Below are positions 24,444-36,180 of a DNA stretch of 64,000 nucleotides, one piece after another; position 1 is the first letter of the stretch, and the number at the start of each line of letters is the position of its first letter. The notes under the pieces are model-generated. The model saw only the letters and a list, made by a program, of their open reading frames with translations, was not told where the DNA came from and searched no databases. The translations under genes were made by a program, and so were the position numbers. The DNA comes from Neospora caninum Liverpool (lineage: Eukaryota; Apicomplexa; Conoidasida; Eucoccidiorida; Sarcocystidae), in NCBI RefSeq assembly GCF_000208865.1, contig NC_018394.1, forward strand, positions 1,883,964 to 1,947,963. The letters run 5' to 3'.

Positions 24444-27400
24444 ATGAGGCACAGGTCCGTCTCATCGGCCGATTTCTCGGCAACGCACACGCCTCTTGCC
24501 ATTCGACGCCCTAGTCAAGTCTTTGGATCTCTCACCCCTTCGGGGTTCCCTTTTCCTCCTTCTCGAAGAGGTTGCTGCGGCATTTCAGCTTCGCCTCCTT
24601 CCCACGCTTACTCGTTGCCGACAGCCGCCTTTCAACTCCCTTCAGGTTTGCCGTTCGCGACACAAGGCACGCCGAAAGCAGACACAGACGCGCCGGCTTG
24701 GCGGTCCTTTCCATCGTCGTGTTCGGAGCATGCGCGACCTCTGCCGTCTCTCTCTACCAGTGATGCCTCGCTCCGGTCGGACACCCTTGCGTCAGCTCTC
24801 TCTTCTTCTACACCTGGCCGCGCCGCTCTCCAGTCTTCGCCGCTTCGGCAGCCTCGTTGCTGGCTACCCTTGCTCCTGTCCCCCTCGAACAAACATGAAG
24901 AGGAACAATGCGAAGACTGGTCAGCTGCGTCGCTCGACTTCGATACGTTCGCGTTTCCTCCAGGGGTTATGCAGTTGAAAACCCCTTCGCCTAGAGATCG
25001 GGGCCTCTCGTGTTTGCCGTCGCCATCGACTTGCTCTTCCATCCCCGTGGAAACCACTCCAGAGTCGTTCCAGCCATCTGCCGTTCAAAGCGTCGGTCCC
25101 GTCCCCCTGGTCACTCCAACGTGCGCGACGCGTCCAACACACGCTCCGGCAGTTCCTTTATCGTCCTCAGAAGCGCTGTTAAGTCCGTCACCCTCGTCTC
25201 GACGCTGCGAGCTGAAGGCCTGTACCGCGTCTCACACCTCTCTCCGCAGTTCTGGTGCCGCTGCCGTCAAAGCTGCCGATTTTGCTTCGTCTCCGTCTTT
25301 GTCTGAATCCGCCGGCTGCCGGATCCGCATTCCTCAGGCGCCGCAGACCACCTGCGCGGCCTTAGTATCCACTGCTCCTGTGCAGGTTCATGAAACTCCC
25401 GGTCGTTGTGAGTTCGCTCCTGCAGAAAACTGTGCCTCAGCAGCGACAGTTCAAACAGGAGCAACCCGCTCGGGGCACATCCTGCGGCCAGAAACGCTCA
25501 GCCCCCTGGGGCGTGGGGGCTGGCAGCCTGTGGACAGGCCTAAATTCGGCAAAACGAAAAGAAAGGAAATGTCGTCCTCTCTTTCGTATAGCGGCAGCAT
25601 GGCCTGGAACACGGGGCTCGATGCTTTGGAGTCCTCTTCGGTTCGTCGATATGAACGCAGCGGAGTCGCAAAGAGCGGTCATGTCTCTCTGAAGCAGGAG
25701 ATCGTGATGGGAGAGAGTGTCGTCATGCAAAGGCCGTTCAGGCCCTCAGTCGAAGTGAGCAGACGCAGAGAAGCTGCTGTACCAAGCGAGAGGCCTACGG
25801 AAACGAAAGGCACAGACGCGCCGGGAGAGACACTCTCCTGTCTTTGTTCCCTGGAACCGAGTGCTTTCCCCGGTTACCTGGACGCCACGAAGCGATACGG
25901 AGAAGAAGCAAAGAGGGACAACAAACTGTTCGAAACAGTCGCCATCTTTCGCGAGGCGTCTTCAGCCTCCAAGGATGGCTTTCGCTTTGCGGAGGTTATG
26001 GCAGATTCGGGAAGCACTGCTGCGGAAGGCGCAGCCTTCCGGCAATCAGGTACCGCTTTCCGGACGGAAAACGTGGACCAACCCTCTGAAAGGTGTTTGC
26101 CGCCAACAATCCTTGAGTCATCGGCCACATGCACAGAGAACACCAAAACGCTGACGGCTGAGATGTGTGCAGTCGTCGAGAGGTCTTGTCTGAGGGCCGA
26201 TGCGTCTTATGGATGCGGCAACTCTCTGTCGAGTTCAGTGTTCGGTCCAGCTCTGGTAGATACTGGACGCAAAATAGAAGAGGAAATTGAACAAGAAAAT
26301 CGCGCCCAACACGACTACGGGTTATTTTGTGAGGAGAGACAGAACGCGTCAAACGAGGGGCTTTGTAGTTTCGGAGAAGACCGAGAGTGCGAGTCGGAAA
26401 CGAAGGGCGGAACAGAACTTTCTGTATCCGCTTGCTGGCGACGCACAACCTCTCCGGCCTCGAGTCCAGACTCTGGTGACTTCTGGGACGACTTGGGAGA
26501 CAGAGAAGCTACTGAGACGACATCGCCAGGTGAAAGGGACGTGACGGAGCCGAGTATGGAAGAGACGGACGAGGAAAAACAAGTCGAACAAAGCGACAAA
26601 GCTACAGAGGATACCCTGGAGTGCAGAGTTCGTGAGAACGAGCTGAAACCCAAAAGCGAAGACCAGCATCACACCGGAGCGCGAAGGCGATTCCAATTAT
26701 CGAACACGGAATGTGCGAGTCCGAAGGTTTGCCAAGCGCGCATTCGTCATCCTGAAATTGCAGCGGTACGCTTTTTTTTCTGAATGTTCTCGCTCCGTGA
26801 CTCATGGAAGCATGGACTCAAATCCACGAAAGACAGTGCCTCCTGGAAGCCGTGGATACATCCTTTTTCACGACACGAAGCTATCTGTAGATCCTCGTGT
26901 TTCTGTCGCGCTGTACCCCGGGCTCGCTTATCTTCTGCATGGCTGCCTTGTCTCTTTTCCCGTCTGTGGCTTTCCTGTCATGCCTTCAATGAGGTGTTTC
27001 TTTTCCGCCTTCGGCTCTGGTGTGCGCCTCTGTCGCCTCCTTTTTTTCTGGTGTATCTTCGCTCTGTCGTGTCGTCTTCCTTCGCTGCCACTCTTCACAA
27101 ACCCTCAGCGGGAAACGGCGATTTTCTCGCTTTCGTCGCTCCCGTTCGCCTTCTTCCTCGCTGCCGGGACCCCTGAGTCTCTGCCTTTTCGTCTCCCTGT
27201 TCTTCCCAGATTTCTCGTGTTTGTCTCTTCTTTTGCTGTCGTTCATCTTCCCTCCGTATCTCTGCATACTTCACAGTTTCTCTTGTCGTTTTGCCCCCTG
27301 TCCACGCGCTCGTTTGGAACGTCTTTTTTTGTCGAGCTGGGTTACAGAAGACGCTGCAGCGGCGCTGGCGAGAGCATTTCATGTCGGCGGCGCTGGAGTT

Positions 27401-29637
27401 TGAGGCTCTGGTAAGCTGAGGAAGAATCGGCGAACGGCTTCGCCGCTCATGCTTGCTTCTCCCTCCGCCGAACGCTCCATTTCAAGCGCGTCGCCCAGTG
27501 CCTTTCTACAAGCATGTTATGTTTTCGGAGAGGAGCCCGCGCGCAAGCGCCTCCGCCCCCCACAAACGACACATCTCCGCTCTCTAGATAAATTGAGCCT
27601 CGTCTTCCTGTCGCTCCAAGTTCCCGTGTGTTTGTCCCGGGACCGTCGTTTGCGCGTAGAAACGTGACGCAGGCTCCAGGCCGTTTGACCACGTGTCTCT
27701 GCAGACTGCGGGTGAGGGCCATGCTGTGAAAGGCCCACAAAGATGACGCCCTGGTCTCTCCTGATGGCACTGATGCTTTGTCCCTCCTCCCCCTTTGCTG
27801 TCAAGCCGCAGCGGCGCATGCCATGTCGAAGTTGACGCCTTCGAATTCAGCTTTCTTCAGAGAAAAGTCTAATCGTTCCACCTCGATCATACCTCTGCGT
27901 CTTCCTAGGTCCGGTGCATTCGACAAATTCGCAGCCTGGCCGCTGTCGAAGTCCAGCGTATCTACCGAGGTAAAACGCGTCACAGGCGTCACACGCGGGT
28001 CCATGAACACGGTTTGCCTGGTGAGGTGTTCCTGAGGCTCTGAAGCAGTCTGTGTTTTTCTCGGAGAGGAAAAAGCTTGAGCCTCTGCACGCGCCTCGCG
28101 CACCCCTACGCCTTTACTTATTTCTGCTTAACCCCGCTCCCCGTATCAGACGCGGTCTGAGCCTTTCCGGATGCTTTGGCGCGCTGTCGCGGTTCCGTTG
28201 TGGGTGGTGTGTTTCAGGTTCCCGTCTTCGAGGCATTCTCCGAGAAGAAATGCACTGCCTTGTCTTGACCCTCCGTGAGGAGGACATCGCGCAGGTGAAC
28301 GGAGAACGCGACGCCTGTAGCGAGGGCCCCCGCGGCGGCCGACAGGGCGTGCGGAACGTCGAGGTGAGCACACACGTCTGGTTTCGACTGCCAGCTTCTC
28401 CTTCGTCTTCCCCGTGCATTTCGAATCTTTTCCCCGAACGGGCTTGAGCGATCCCCGTTTTACGGTTTGGGGTGCCAGCCCTGTCGAAGGCTGCAAACTC
28501 CAAATTTTAAGGGATGCACTTCGTTGGGCAAGACGCCTGGACGGCGACAGGGGAAGGCGTCGCCGAAGCATTCGCATCGACCTAGACAGGAAACGCAACT
28601 CGGAGGTCCACAGGCGAGACACCTGGGCTTTTGGGTTTTGCATGCAGAATAGCTAGCAAACAACGAATACGCGAACGCGGAAAAGAGGCATCGGTACACA
28701 CCCCTTGACTCGTCTCGAGACACTCGCTGTGCACCTGCATTGCGACAGCTTTCAACACGCAGAGGTCTTCCTCCGGAGAGAGGGATACGCAGCGATGCGC
28801 ACACGAGAGATCGGACTGAAATCAGTAAGGAAAAAGTGCTTCACACTGGACACGCATTCGACCCGCGCACGCTTTGATGTGTCGCTTGCAGCTGGTCGGA
28901 GCCTTCGGCGACCGACCGTGGGAAGAGCGTGTGTCGATGCGGTTTTGCGGCGTACGGAGGTAAGGGAAACGCGCGGTGGAGTGTGGCGTGTCTTTTCCTT
29001 CTGTGCTTTCTTCCTTCCTGTCCTTGGTCTTGAAGAAACGAGCATAGTTGCCCTGAACAGCGCCGGTAGGTTCAGACAGAAGAAACCAAGGCGTTCTGTT
29101 TCACCGGGGCGACAGTCGTACGCTGACGCGTCGCCAAAACAGATCACGTTCTCTCGCCCTACCCTTGGCACGTGTTCTGTGTAATATGGACGACCGTCTC
29201 CGGGGTTCCCTGAGGTAGATCACAAATGCATTTGGGGATCGACGCACGCCAGCTTCATGGGCCAACACACGAAGAGCGACCGTACACAGAAACAGGGTTG
29301 GAAAAACCAGCTGTGTATGTGGACGCAAGCACACGGGTGTCCCGTGTGTCCGGCTGCGTCTCGCCAGTCCGTGCCTGTTTCATCATTTCATGATCCTCGG
29401 CAAAATATAGGCGTGCGTGCCAAGGGAAGCGGGGACCTGACCAGCCTCTTGGTCAAAGTACACGGCCTCGTTTTCGACACGGCTTTTTTCGCTGTATGTT
29501 GCTGCTCTGGCAGATGCTACACGGCAGCACGTCCGTACACCGTGGGGCACCATCTCTTCAAATTTATTGTCGACGGCAGCTACCGATGCAGTGGGCAGTA
29601 TGCCCAAGTGGCGGTAAGCGACGCCACACGATACGCA

Positions 29638-29691
<54 letters not shown>

Positions 29692-32600
29692 TACATATGT
29701 ATATATATACATACATATGTATATATATATATATATATATATATGCAGCTATGACTTTTTAGAAGTGTTCATTTCCCTTTTGGGGACTGAGTGAAACTTC
29801 GGTACTATTCCAGAATGGGTGTATATGCGTGTCTCTTCGCCCGTCATGTGTACATTTGAGTGTCTTCCGCAACAGGATTTCTCTTTTTCTCACAGGTAGA
29901 AGGATGTGAGCACCGGCATGGAGATGTCCTTCGACCTTTGCCGTTCTCTCCCTTCTTCCCTCTCTTTCCTTTTCCCTTTCTGATTCCCTAACTTTTCTTT
30001 CCGGCGCGTCTCTCCCCTTGCGCTTTCAGGACTCGGCCGGGAATGTGAACAACTGCATCGACGTTGCGGACCCCGTCCCTCCCGCTCTCTGTCTCGCTCC
30101 GCGGTTTCCGTGGCCACGCGCACGAGCTTTCCGGTGCGCCAGGCCTTCGACTCTCCGTCTGCCGTGTGGGGCGTTCTCAGGGCATGAGTTTCCTCCAGTA
30201 GCAAGAAGTGGAGACAGCAGATTTCCCAACGACGTTGACGGCGGCACACTCAGTCGCTCGTCTGGACAAGAGGAGCGAGGAGTCGAGGCAGCCTGCAAGC
30301 AGCAGACGAGCAGGAAGAAAAATGCACGTGGGACGGCGGGGGAAGATACAAGCTTCAACGGCGACACGCAAAATGGTGGAGGGGACTCCCCCCCTCGACG
30401 ATCTGCTAGAGACCGCGAACCGGCATCCGGTCGTGGAAAAGGCACGGAGGAAGATGGTGAGGAAAACGCGCGTGACGCCGTTTTTTTACAAACGTTCACA
30501 GTCCAGGCTTGGCGTGCACAGGCATCGATCCGAACCGAGAACCGAGGCCAGCTTTCCGACGCCCTGAGAAGACGTGACTCTCCGTCTTGGCTCGTCCCTT
30601 TGTCGGAGACGAAACCCCCGCTTTTTCTGGCTCTCGCAAGTCGACACCCCGATGGATGCAGCCACGCGGCGTTTCGCATGGGTCAAGAGGACGAGGCAAC
30701 AAGGGAAATGTGCTTTCTGGAGAAGACACTGGTCGGTTACGAGAACATCGCAGATCGAAAGGCCGCAGTGTCGGCCGCGTTCTCTGTGAGGCTCCACAAC
30801 GGCCAGGCCGAAGCTCCACACTTGTCAGCAGACTTGGACGACGTCGTCGCGCCTCTTCTCAGCTTTCCCCGCTGGTCAGCTCTCAGCCGGCGTGCCAGGC
30901 ACGAGCGAAGTTCCCGCATTCTTCCAGCTCTTTGGCGAACGGCCTTGACGCGGAAGGCTTCAGGTGGGTTTTCGTGCAGGCGGACCGGGCGGAGCGCAGC
31001 GAGTGGGGGCGATTCGCCGTTGGCGGAAGATGCGCAAAACTGCGGTGGATCCCCCAGCCGCTCCGACGGTTCGCAGACTGCCTCGGGTGCGCAGCGTCCT
31101 CCCCTGTCTTCCGCAGGGGCTTGGAGCCCAACTAGCGGCCGCTCTCCGAGCCCTCGCCAAGTCGACCCCTCAGCCATCGGCCAAGCGGATGTGGGAGACA
31201 CCGCCGACGAAGGAGACATCGAAGGTGCAATCCCTTCTTGTCGCCTGTCAACGCTCGACAAAGAGAGCAGCAGTGGTCTCTCTCGTTTCCGCGGCTGTGA
31301 GGCCGAAGGTGAACCGGCAAGTGACACGTGTTTCGAGACGGTTCTCGAGACCGCCAGAGCTTCAAAGCCCTTTTGTTCGGGAAATGTCCAGGATGCACGC
31401 GTCACACGAGGTTCCCTGACTTGCCTCGCGAAGAAGCCTCTGAGTCACCGAACGCGACACAGACAGAGAGACCCAAGGAAACGAGAACTGAGTTTCGCCA
31501 CATGTCCAAGACGCAACCCTTCCGCCCACCCCGGAGAAACCGAGAGTCACCAACCACAGCAAAGCCGGCGAAGCCTCGTCACAGGCGCCTTGGTTTCCTT
31601 TCCGCCACTCTACGAGAGTGGAAAAGGAGGGTCAGTGCACCGCGAGTCAAGCGCGGAAGCGCCGCAGGTGCCGACGTTGTTGTCGCATCCAGCTGTGTCG
31701 GCCCGAGTCGCGCCGTTGCCTGGAGAGGCGCGCGGGAGGCGACAAACGACGAGGCGTCTGGCTTTCGAGGGCCCCCGGTCGGCCCCCGTTGTTGCCTCTG
31801 GTCTTGATGGAGGTGTTGCCTCGAGGACGCAGGGGAACGGAGCGGCACGCGATCGCGACGAATCGACAGGGGAAGCGCCGAACGGCGACGCAGGGAAGAC
31901 GCACACAGCGAAAGGCTCGGTTCCGTGCGGAGGCAGTCCGTTGCTGCTGGATGCCCTAGCCGCCAGCGAAAGGGACAGCCTCTCTTTGGAAGCAAAATAC
32001 GGGAGCGCATGCACCGTTCGAGGGGAGTGTTGTCCTCCTGAACAGGACAGAGAAGAAAGCATAAAAGGTGGAGTGTCAAGGGGAGCTATCGACCGAGTAA
32101 CTGCAAAGGCTGGCCGGGGGTCTGGAACATCAGCGGAAGACACAGAAGGATCAAACCTGCAAAATGAAGCAACCCCGGGAGAAGCCGGAGGCGCTTGCGT
32201 CTGCTCTTCCTTCGACAGGGTTTCTTTTCGAACGGGTGTACCCAAAAAACACACGTCTCTGAGCGCTCCGTCCATCTCACGACTGCGCGAGAAGGCTCTG
32301 CGGCATAGGGAGCAAGTCTCAAGCGACTTACTCGTCCAGGGTAAAGAGCAGTTCGCCGACGCGGGTCTCTCAGCGGAAGTCGGTTCCCAGCCTGCAGGAC
32401 CGGAGGGTGTTGGTGCCTCAAAACGCGGAGGGCGTCACCACCCGAAAAGGCCTGCCGACGTATGCGCAGATCTCGCCTTGTCGCTTGTGGAGGGAACCTG
32501 CGACCGGTCCCGGGGGAACCACGGGCCGAACCGCGAGGGGGGGACAGGCGCAGAAACGAGTGGAAAGGAGACGCTCCGCGGCCAGGAACAAGGCGCGACT

Positions 32601-32876
32601 GAACCGTTTGAGGTGGAGGAAGTGAAGCCGGTGCGCCGTCCGTGTGGGCGTCTGCCGCCACTTGCCTTTGAGAAACTGTTGTTCACGGCCGCTCTAAAGA
32701 TCCCGGAGAAGTGTATCCACCCAGCGATTTCTCACTCCATACCGATTGCATGGCTTCGAGGGGTCCAAGAGGAGCCGACGAGGAAAGTTCTCTGCAGGGT
32801 GGCGGCGTTACGAGGGCCCACGCCTTCCGACAGCCCCCACCCTCGAGGCATGCAAGAGCTCGGCGGAGGCCGGTGA
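24444..32876 (+). CDS. Large protein with IQ motif and AMPK-beta type CBM48 glycogen-binding domain
   Basis: Proposed exons: 24444-26765, 27348-27410, 27909-27969, 28218-28363, 28765-28824 (tentative), 28892-28959, 29514-29613 and 30030-32876; about 1888 residues, with matching phases at every join. Exons 3 and 4 together form a canonical IQ motif ([14 protein letters not shown], about residues 810-823), a calmodulin-type binding site. Exons 6-8 rebuild a CBM48: [13 protein letters not shown], then [14 protein letters not shown], then [12 protein letters not shown], the order seen in AMPK beta subunits and starch-binding relatives. The rest is Ser/Pro/Glu-rich and low in structure. Near the end, [19 protein letters not shown] weakly resembles the start of the AMPK-beta C-terminal (ASC) domain. 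The stop at 32874 may be bypassed by a further exon. Likely roles are amylopectin sensing or an AMPK scaffold (inference). The start is uncertain: it is the first ATG of the frame. Confidence 0.72.
29641..29744. repeat. (TA)n / TACATA microsatellite in an intron of the CBM48 gene
   Basis: A TA run of about 46 bases, then TACATACATATG units, then a second TA run of about 24 bases. It lies between the two exons that rebuild the end of the CBM48 domain. Confidence 0.93.
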
Positions 32877-34044
32877 GGACGAGGCAAATCCGCTGCGCAG
32901 GTGCTACCGCGAAGCGACGCACTGGGAGTCAGTGGCGGCGGAGACGAGTTCACGAGGGGCTTTCGAGTGGAAACAGCTGAAACAGGTTGCATGCAGACAA
33001 AGCCCTTCGCCACTGACAGGAATCAGCCTAGCATCGACGAAGAAACAAAAGGAGGGGCAGAAAAAAGCGCGAGCGTGCAGAGCTGCCTGCTCTCTGTTGG
33101 CTGTAGAGCCTGGAGTCTTCAGATCGGTCTTCACGGCGACACGAGTGACCAAAGCAGTCAAAGCCAGGACTGCCGTATCCTAGAGCAAAAAACCGGGGTT
33201 AAAGAGAGGTTCCTGTATTCCTGTCACAGTTTGCGCGTAGACGTCAGTGATCTCCGGGGGTTCGAAAGGCAGTCGAGACACTGCCTTTTCAGCTGACGAG
33301 AACACGTGATGGAACTGTCTGGAAAGGGTGCCGGTCTGAAATTGGCTCATACAGCGGAGAGAAATAGAAAAACGTCACCAAAGCTGCGCCTTACATGACG
33401 CAATTCACACAGTCCACTTATCTCGCGACAGGACATTTCTTTCGATTTTCGTAGTGGCGGTTTGTCGCGCCTTCTGGCTGAGCACACTCGCCCGCCTGCG
33501 ATACTCAGCACTGAGTGCCTCTCACTGGGTGCACGGCCATCAGCACGACCAGATGGGCGGCGCCTGCGATAAATCCCGAGATAGCCCCGGGTTCATCCAT
33601 CTGTAGACGACGCAGCAAGTTTGTGATCACGCGTGTGTGAACACCTTTTCAACGTCTCTATCCCGGTGAGGTCCCCTATGTGGTATTGAGAGGCAGAGAC
33701 AGATTGTGAGAATGAGCGACGAAAAGACCAGGGTCGAGCGCAGTGCGTGCGACAGGAAATGAAGGACTTTCATGGGCGAGGAAGGGGGTTCGAGTCCTAA
33801 ACTGCCAGTGTGACAGCAAGCGCAGAAAACGACGAGGAGGCTTACGCTGCTCTGCCGCCGCGTCCAAAGGCCGAGAAGCACGCCACTGGAAGACTACGTT
33901 GGGGGAACACCTGGCCCGCGCCGCTCAAGAAGGCGCAAGACGAGCGGTTCGGGCTATCACAACGGATACATAGAGGGCTTCCCGCGCGTTCTGTATACAT
34001 CTGTGCTTGCTCTGGAAGACACGAATGTACCTATATGCGCGTAT

Positions 34045-34084
<40 letters not shown>

Positions 34085-35727
34085 GTTTTCCTGAAGGCGA
34101 AAGGGGGCGATGCTTCTCTGACGAGACTATGACACCATACCAAAAATATGCTCACGTATTTGTCGGTGAAAGAGTGGAGGCCGGATGCATCCTCTGAGAG
34201 ATACGGGATCCTTCTGTGCCTTGCGACTCACTGTGTCCAATTCACCAGAACATTTCTGGAATCTTGGGTGTCATGAAGAATCTACCCGTAGGACTTGTTA
34301 CCTACACCTTCACTTCCGACAGCGCATAATATCTACCCTCAGGTACCAGTGTTCTTGAAAAGAACAGGCAACACATCGTTGCTCAAGAGGAGAATATGTA
34401 CACGTAAAAGGGGAAAACGGCGGCGCCGTTTTTTCTTCGGCCGCTCCCCCCCCGTTGTCATAACAACTCATCTATTCCTGTTGGTGGCGCTGGCAAAAGC
34501 AAAGCAAGTTCCCACAATCAGCCTGTTTTTTCCCGGTGTCGGGCCCATTCGAGTACGTCGGTTCATTCACATGGCGGAACAGCTCCACGTTTCTCTGCGG
34601 TATGGATATTTTCGCCCGGCCACAAACACAGAATGAACGCCCGAAAGGATGCGCTTACACACAAAACTCCAGATTAACAACGCGCCTCCCCACGTGAGAA
34701 TTACTACCGCCCCTCGCCTTGACGAGAACACTTTTGCTGGCGAGCCCGTTCTCGTAAAATGCACCGAAAACACGCATGCCCCCAGTGTGACAAGGAAACA
34801 AACGCGAAACTGTTCGGTGGCTGGAAAAGAAAAAGCCTGCGTGAGGCAAAAGCAACGGGCTTCAACCCTAATCAATCGCCTGTTTACCTTCCAGAGAAAG
34901 GTCAGTCACGGTTGGAAATCAACCGAAGGAAAACCTGGGTTTGTTGAGATTCGTCAGGGGCGATTTCCTTCATTGAGATGCCCACGAAACTTTCCGAAGC
35001 TACCCTCACGTTGAGCTCAAGGGTACCCTCGTCCGCCTGCTTTGGCGTTTGCCTAGCGTTTTGCTCTGTCCTGTACGAGCGACCGATCTAGAGCAAGGGA
35101 CGACATGACTTATCACCGTTTCCTCTTCCTCCTTCGGCGGAGGATGGTATTTTGGATGACAGAAAAACGAGCTCGTCAGGCATGCGTTGATTTTTGCCTT
35201 CGTCCCGACGGACAAACCATCGAGCGGGCGTGTTTGGCCTTCAACAAGTCACTGAGAAAAGGGGGAATGGAGGTTCCCCGGCTTCATACAGAGCTGTCAT
35301 GCTTTAGCCTTCGACTTCGTCAGGCTTAGCCCCGCAAACGCATGCACATACCCAAATACATACACATTCATACGCACGTCGATAAAGAATTGAACCTTAG
35401 AAAACCAATACGGATGTGCACATCGATACGGGGATGTTTCCGGGTTGTATCCGCGAATGCTCCGCGTCCACACACTGCCACAGATCTACACTCACGCGCC
35501 GATCTCTGTTTTGCATCCTGCCGGAACCCGCCACTCTTTGATTGGCAAGTTTCCACGGGGCACATAAGCGCAGCCGCTGTCCTGTTTTTCCGCTAGATCA
35601 GCGAGAATCACCGTACTCTAGGCCTTTCCACGCTTGTCCCCTATACTACGGTTTCTGCCGCGCACCTGTGCTCTGGTCCCTTCAATTTTGCACCTATAGG
35701 TCCTCGCTTGGACTTGTGTGCGTTCCT
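32877..35727. other. 3' flank of the CBM48 gene and convergent spacer
   Basis: No firm gene. GC-rich, coding-like sequence continues in other frames to about 33,000 (for example the frame encoding WESVAAETSSRGAFEWKQ), so the CBM48 gene may be mis-terminated. At 34592-34636 a short stretch after CGGAACAG reads LHVSLRYGYFRPATNTE then stop, which could be a terminal exon of an AMPK-beta ASC domain (weak). A TA run lies at 34048-34081. The remaining open frames have no support. Confidence 0.4.
34048..34081. repeat. (TA)n microsatellite
   Basis: A pure TA run of 34 bases, downstream of the CBM48 gene. Confidence 0.94.
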
Positions 35728-36180
35728 CTACATCGCATTTCCGTAGATATCGACTGTGCCTTCCACTTCCCACTCCTCGTCATCATCGGTCTGCTCTTTC
35801 TTGTGAGAGTTTTTCCCTTTGGCTGCAGGGATCTTCTCCCCTCGCGAAGGAGACGGCGACACAGACCGTTTCGCGCCCCGTGGTCTGTGTGTGACATCTT
35901 CATCGTGTGTTGAGTGCAAACGTTCTTCTTCGTCGCTTCTCCCACTACCGCTTCTTGTAGAGCTGCGTCCTCGACGCGCCTTAGTTCCCGAGCAGCTGCG
36001 GCGGTTTGCGCGCGCGTGCGCTATCCGAACACAGTGGCAACATGGCGGAGCTGCGGAGTAGCAGTAGAGAGGCACCGATGTGACGTAGTAGCTAGTGGGC
36101 AAATACGTCGCCGCAGGATACAGCGTCACCATGCTTGGCACCGGCTGTACGGTGACTGCGGGGTAGTACAGATAGGCCAT
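35728..36180 (-). CDS. Tyr/Pro-rich small protein of unknown function (150 aa)
   Basis: A single minus-strand frame from the ATG at 36180 (context GTGAACATGGCC, close to the T. gondii consensus) to TAG at 35728. Not recognised. It has three visible parts. Residues 1-50 are Tyr/Val/Pro-rich, with nine Tyr in the first 41 positions, ending in a Cys cluster (C40, C47, C48, C50). A basic Ser/Arg/Lys region follows. The end is acidic (DDDEEWEVEG). The aromatic low-complexity head followed by clustered cysteines could indicate membrane association through palmitoylation or a cytoskeletal/pellicle protein, but that is inference. It is convergent with the CBM48 gene. The 174-residue frame just upstream overlaps its leader and is not credited. 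Confidence 0.55.
   Translation of the reverse strand: MAYLYYPAVTVQPVPSMVTLYPAATYLPTSYYVTSVPLYCYSAAPPCCHCVRIAHARANRRSCSGTKARRGRSSTRSGSGRSDEEERLHSTHDEDVTHRPRGAKRSVSPSPSRGEKIPAAKGKNSHKKEQTDDDEEWEVEGTVDIYGNAM

Noticed and set aside
33786..33798. GGTTCGAGTCC, a second tRNA B-box-like sequence
   Set aside because: The T stem does not pair on both sides and no upstream cloverleaf is present.
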